Assembly (NCBI RefSeq): GCF_020360975.1
Contig: NW_025408684.1
Span: 744,001 to 808,000 of the forward strand
Reading direction: 5' to 3'
Source: Hirsutella rhossiliensis
Taxonomy: Eukaryota > Ascomycota > Sordariomycetes > Hypocreales > Ophiocordycipitaceae
Length of the DNA: 64,000 nucleotides
The notes under the pieces were generated by a model. The model was not told where the DNA came from. It saw only the letters and a list, made by a program, of their open reading frames with translations, and ran no database searches. Below are positions 60,293 to 64,000 of the stretch, one piece after another (within the stretch, counting starts at the first letter, position 1; each line of letters begins with the position of its first letter). The position numbers were made by a program, and so were the translations under genes.

Positions 60293-60797
60293 CCGGGGGG
60301 ATAGCGTAATAGTAAAAGCGCTTAAAAGACTTACTTCTTCTACGAGGTCGTAGGTTTAAATCCCGCTCCCCCCCTTAGCTTATCTAGCTACTTTATTACT
60401 AGCCCTAACCGGCTAGTACTAAAAGTCCTTACTTATAGTAGGGTAGAAACGGCCCCTAGGCTATATAACGGAATAGCCTTTAGGCTATATAACGATAAGC
60501 TACTATAGCTATAACGCTATAATACCTCTTAACCTTAGTAACTACTTCGATCTTTAATATAGGAAAAAAATAAAGGGGGCCTAGGAACCTAGTAATAAAG
60601 GGAAAAAAAATAGCGTAGGACTAACTAAACTAACCTTTCCTTTATTATCTTTATATTTATATAAAGAAAAAAAAATCCTCCTTAATTAGTTATAGGCTAT
60701 AAGGTTATATAATTAGCTAGGACTATTAATAAAGGGGCTTCCCCTTACTAGCCTTACTATAGCCCTAGAGGCTATATATAAGTAATAATAAAAAAAG
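60293..60797 (+). mobile_element. tRNA-derived SINE (copy 1) with LINE1-like 3' tail
   Basis: Three parts. The head (60,295-60,374) is tRNA-like: GGGGGGA pairs with TCCCCCC, the A box TAGCGTAATAGT (from TGGCGTAATGGT) is at 60,302-60,313 and the B box GGTTTAAATCC (from GGTTCAAATCC) at 60,353-60,363. The body (60,375-60,610) is unrelated to anything else seen. The tail (60,611-60,797) shares ordered blocks with the LINE1 3' end: AACCTTTCCTTT, CTAATTAGTT-like, AGCTAGGACTA, TATAGCCCTAGAGGCT and AGTAATAATAAAAAAA. It lies directly after LINE1-C. Confidence 0.78.
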
Positions 60798-60810
60798 AAT
60801 TTAAGGTTAA

Positions 60811-61630
60811 GGTCTTTATTAAAGTATAATTAAAGTTATACTATAATATAAACGGGCTATAAGCTATTATTATATAGCTAAATAATCTTAAAGGCGTATT
60901 TTAATATAACCTCCCCTTAATACTTAGCCTATACTATTAGCTTAATAAAGGGGTACTTATAGGCCTTAGTAAAAGGGTATATAACTAACTAAGTACCTTA
61001 GAGTTAGTTTAACTTAATAACTAAATAAAAGAGATATTAAGTTATTTATATACTTTTTTAGCGGCGTTAGCGATAGCTTTATTACTATAGTTTATATATT
61101 TCTAGCCCTTTAAGTAGTAAAGGTTAATATAAGTAAGTTTAGCTATATTAAGCCTCTTTATAGCTATAGTAAGGGTAAAGCTATATACTTTTACTATTGT
61201 ATTATAAGTAGCTTAAGCCTCTTAAAGGGAGGGAAAGGTTTAGCTTAAAAGATACTTTATTATAATAGTAGCTTATTATAGAAATAGTAATATAAATAGC
61301 TTTAATTTAATATTATTAGTAATATATAAATTCTATCTAAGTAGTATATAAGGTAGGCGTAAGGAATATATATACTTAAATTTATAGTATTAGCGCTATA
61401 TCTTAACTAGCTATACTACTTACTTTTTCTATATATTAAATAGCTAGAGCTATATACTAGTTAGTTAGGGCCTAAACTAAGGTCGCGCGGTAAGCGCTTA
61501 TTATTACCTAGATATATAAAGAATAGTATTTTCTTACTATAAATAAAGTAGCTATAGTATACTCTCTTAATTATATAAGCTAATAAGTAGTATACTAATT
61601 ATAGATAAAATCCTATCTTATAAAGTAAGA
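60811..61630. other. Unassigned AT-rich RIP-mutated sequence
   Basis: About 800 bp with CA/TG depletion like its neighbours, but I could not match it to another part of the window. It includes a small GC-richer island (GGTCGCGCGGTAAGCGC near 61,480). Probably an old repeat. Confidence 0.4.
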
Positions 61631-63820
61631 ATCGCTTATTATTTTATTTATTATTATATATTAAACGGATTACTAGTTATTATATAATTAGGAATTAAAG
61701 GAATAGAGCTAGCTTGGAATTAGTACTAGCTAAGACCTCTTAAGAATACTAGTATAACTAACCTCTTTTAAATATAAATATTAATAAAACTAAGATACTT
61801 CTAGCTATACTTAAGGTATTACTAAATTCCTTAGTCTTAAGGCTATATAGTAGCTTAAATCTAGTCTTTAAATATTCTTTTATTTAGCTATAATTATCTA
61901 TATAAGGTAGTATATCTACTAATAAATAAAGAGAGAATTATTAACTTTAATACCTCTTTTATATATTAATATACTACTAATAAATTCCGTTAAAAATACT
62001 ACCTTATACTCCTTCTTCCTCTTTATTATATAGTCTTATATAATTCCTTAATTTCCTAAAATTCTACTATTACTTATATACCTTAAAAAGAGGTAAGCTA
62101 ACTAGTTTTATATTAAGTCTTATATAATCCTATATAGTTTTCCCTTTATAAGCGTTATCTTATAAAATATAACTATAATATAAGGGATTAAGGACTAGAT
62201 TACCTTACTATAGACTTCCTTAGTATATAATAAGGTATAGCTTTATATAAACGCCGTAAGCTTAGTTAAGGCTATAGTTTAGCGCTTTATCTTTACTTAA
62301 AACTACTTTAAGTATACCTTTTATTATAACTTTTAATATACTTGTAAGGCTAGTAAAAGGAAGGTTTCTTACTAATAGTCCTAGCTAATTATATAACTTT
62401 ATAGCTTATAACTAATTAAGGAGGATTTTTCTTTATATAAATATAAAGATAATAAAGAAAAGGTTAGTTTAGTTAGTTTTACGCTATATCTTTTCCCCTT
62501 ATTACTAGGTTCCTAGGCCCCCTTTATTTTTTTCTTATATTAAAGATTAAAGTAATTATTAAGGTTAAGAAGCGTTATAGTATTATAGCTATAGTAGCTT
62601 ATTATTATATAGCTTAAAGGCTATTCCGTTATATAGCTTAAGGGCTATTTTTACCTTATTATAAGTAAGGACTATTAATACTAGCTAGTTAAGGCTAGCG
62701 GTAAAGTAGCTAAATAAGCTAAGGGGGTAAGCGGGATTTAAACTTATAACCTTATAAAAGAAGTAAGTCTTTTAAGCGCTTTTACTATTACGCTATCCCC
62801 TTAAACTAGTATTACCTTATTAGCTTTAAGGTAAACTAATATTATTATTACTTATCTTTTTTATATAAAGTATATTAACTCGCTCTTTAATAGTTTAAAA
62901 GTAATTATAAACTTAGTTACTTACTTTATATATACCTTTTAGGCCTCTTTTAAGTATATTACTATAATAGCCTTATTAAGTTTAATATTACGTTTAATAT
63001 TAACTATATTTATATTATTAATAAAGCTAATAGTAGAAATACTATATATTATACTAAGTCTTTTATATAAAAGGGTTATATAATATAAAAATAAGATTAA
63101 GAATAAAAAAGAACTTTAAAAGACTATTATTAATACTTATATTAGCTTTAAGGATATTTTATTAAAGTAAAAGGTTAATCTTTTATTACTTATAAAGCTT
63201 TATATTAAGCTTATAAGCTATTTAAGCTATTATTATAGTTTTAATTTTCTTATAAGCTTATTAAAGTTAACTATATTAAATACGCCCTTAATATCTAGCT
63301 ATAAGAATAATATAATACCCTTTTAAGCTTAAGTTATATATATTAGTTTTATTACTAATAAGATTACTACTTTTATAAAGCGCTCCTTTTTATTCTTTAT
63401 TTATTTATTTAGTAAGATACTATTTACTTTTACTACTCTTATAATCCTTTAAGCTAGTATTTACTTAAATACTTTCCTTATTATAAGTAAAAAGGAAATT
63501 AAATTAGTTTTTATCTCTTTACTATATAATAGGCTTTTAGCCTCTTACCTAACTTTTAAAGTAATATTATATTTATACTATAGAACTACCTTAAGAAATA
63601 TAAGAGTTAGGTATAAGTATTAAAGATTATAGCTAGTTATTAAATTAAAGCTAGTTTATCCTTCTTAATAAACCTTAAAGGAATACTACCTAAGCTTATT
63701 ACTTTCTAGCTTACTATCTTACTTAATACTATTATAACGTTAGCTAGCTAAATTCCTTTAAAAACTAATACTAATAAGCCCTCCTTACCTTATAAATAGT
63801 TTACTTCTAAGCTACTATTA
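61631..63820 (-). mobile_element. LINE2-b: partial, heavily RIP-mutated LINE copy
   Basis: Matches LINE2-a (about 28.9-30.5 kb) in the same orientation, with nearly all CG and CA positions turned to TA-rich sequence. RT region is at about 62.9-63.6 kb. A ~250-bp stretch of LINE2-a (about 30,180-30,432) is missing, and a SINE is inserted at 62,345-62,803. Its left limit is uncertain. Confidence 0.75.
62345..62803 (-). mobile_element. tRNA-derived SINE (copy 2) inserted in LINE2-b
   Basis: The reverse complement of the copy at 60,293. The head is at right (CTATCCCC, with CTATTACGCTATCCCC matching the A box and ACTTATAACC-like sequence the B box), the LINE-like tail at left. It lacks the last ~40 bases of the tail, including the A-run. 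LINE2 continues on both sides. Confidence 0.72.
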
Positions 63821-63821
63821 C

Positions 63822-64000
63822 CTTTTTTTAATATTATTACTTATATATAACTTTTAAGGCTATAGTAAGGCTAATAAGTGCCTAGGCCCTTATTAATAGT
63901 CTTAGCTAGCTATAAAGCTTAAGGGCTTATAACTAATTAAGGAAAGAGTAGCTATAAAGGTAAAAATAATAAAAAAAGTTAATTTAGTTCCTCTTATATA
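63822..64000 (-). mobile_element. LINE1-D (or SINE) 3' end, running out of the window
   Basis: Begins with a T-run and ATTATTACTTATATATA, then follows the LINE1 3' UTR as at 52,310-52,490 (AGGCTATAGTAAGGCTAATAAG, CTAGCTAGCTATA, GGAAAGAGTAGCTATAAAGG). The agreement with the LINE1 middle section makes LINE1 more likely than the SINE. Confidence 0.7.

Noticed and set aside
60295..60374. Functional tRNA gene
   Set aside because: The sequence is RIP-altered in the A and B boxes, the anticodon arm does not fold cleanly, and it is joined to a SINE body with a LINE-like tail.
22165..64000. Alternative genetic code or stop-codon readthrough in the repeat block
   Set aside because: Frequent in-frame TAG/TAA are fully explained by RIP of Trp and Gln codons; neighbouring host genes use the standard code.

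Overview
The window looks like nuclear DNA of a filamentous ascomycete, most likely a Sordariomycete and perhaps Hypocreales; this is inferred from family resemblance, not from a search. Genes have short GT..AG introns with CTRAY-like branch points, and they include a class II hydrophobin, a But2-domain secreted protein, lysine-pathway homoisocitrate dehydrogenase and fused ADE5,7. The right two thirds is a repeat block scarred by RIP (repeat-induced point mutation, C to T at CpA on either strand).

Gene region, 1-22,165. In order: the 3' end of an Adp1-like ABC transporter (+); a mitoribosomal protein mS26/Pet123-like gene (-) divergent from NOG2 (+), a circularly permuted GTPase of 60S assembly; a secreted But2-domain protein (+); a small N-myristoylation-type protein with a C-terminal helix-turn-helix-like domain (+); a mitochondrial-type SDR reductase (-); a 3.4-kb intergenic stretch with a (GTCT)37 microsatellite; an AVT3-like vacuolar amino-acid transporter (-); LYS12 (-); a class II hydrophobin with nine NNPGG repeats (-); and ADE5,7 (-). 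Exon structures for the spliced genes were worked out by hand from splice signals and protein continuity.

Repeat region, 22,165-64,000. No intact host gene is visible. CA and TG dinucleotides are strongly depleted, so ATG has become ATA and Trp/Gln codons have become stops. The block can be unpacked as nested insertions. A chromodomain Gypsy element (Gypsy2, minus strand) was split by a LINE (LINE2-a, 14-bp target duplication) and by two copies of a second, Tad-like LINE (LINE1-A, LINE1-B). LINE2-a carries a 2.7-kb insert flanked by a 15-bp direct repeat. LINE1-A was in turn broken by a near-complete 7.87-kb Gypsy (Gypsy1, 476/480-bp LTRs) and by a 1.87-kb short-LTR element (177-bp LTRs, 5-bp target duplication GGTTC). 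Further right are an inverted LINE1 copy, a tRNA-derived SINE, a second LINE2 copy holding another SINE, and the start of a fourth LINE1. A TIR (MITE-like) element sits about 130 bp upstream of ADE5,7.

Most notable: (1) both Gypsy copies carry, antisense between chromodomain and 3' LTR, a TATA-headed ORF for a cysteine-cluster plus coiled-coil protein; (2) the 2.7-kb insert holds a RIP-silenced, intron-containing gene of roughly 615 codons that I do not recognise; (3) the short-LTR element carries a TATA-headed non-pol reading frame; (4) the SINE has a tRNA head with A and B boxes and a 3' tail shared with LINE1.
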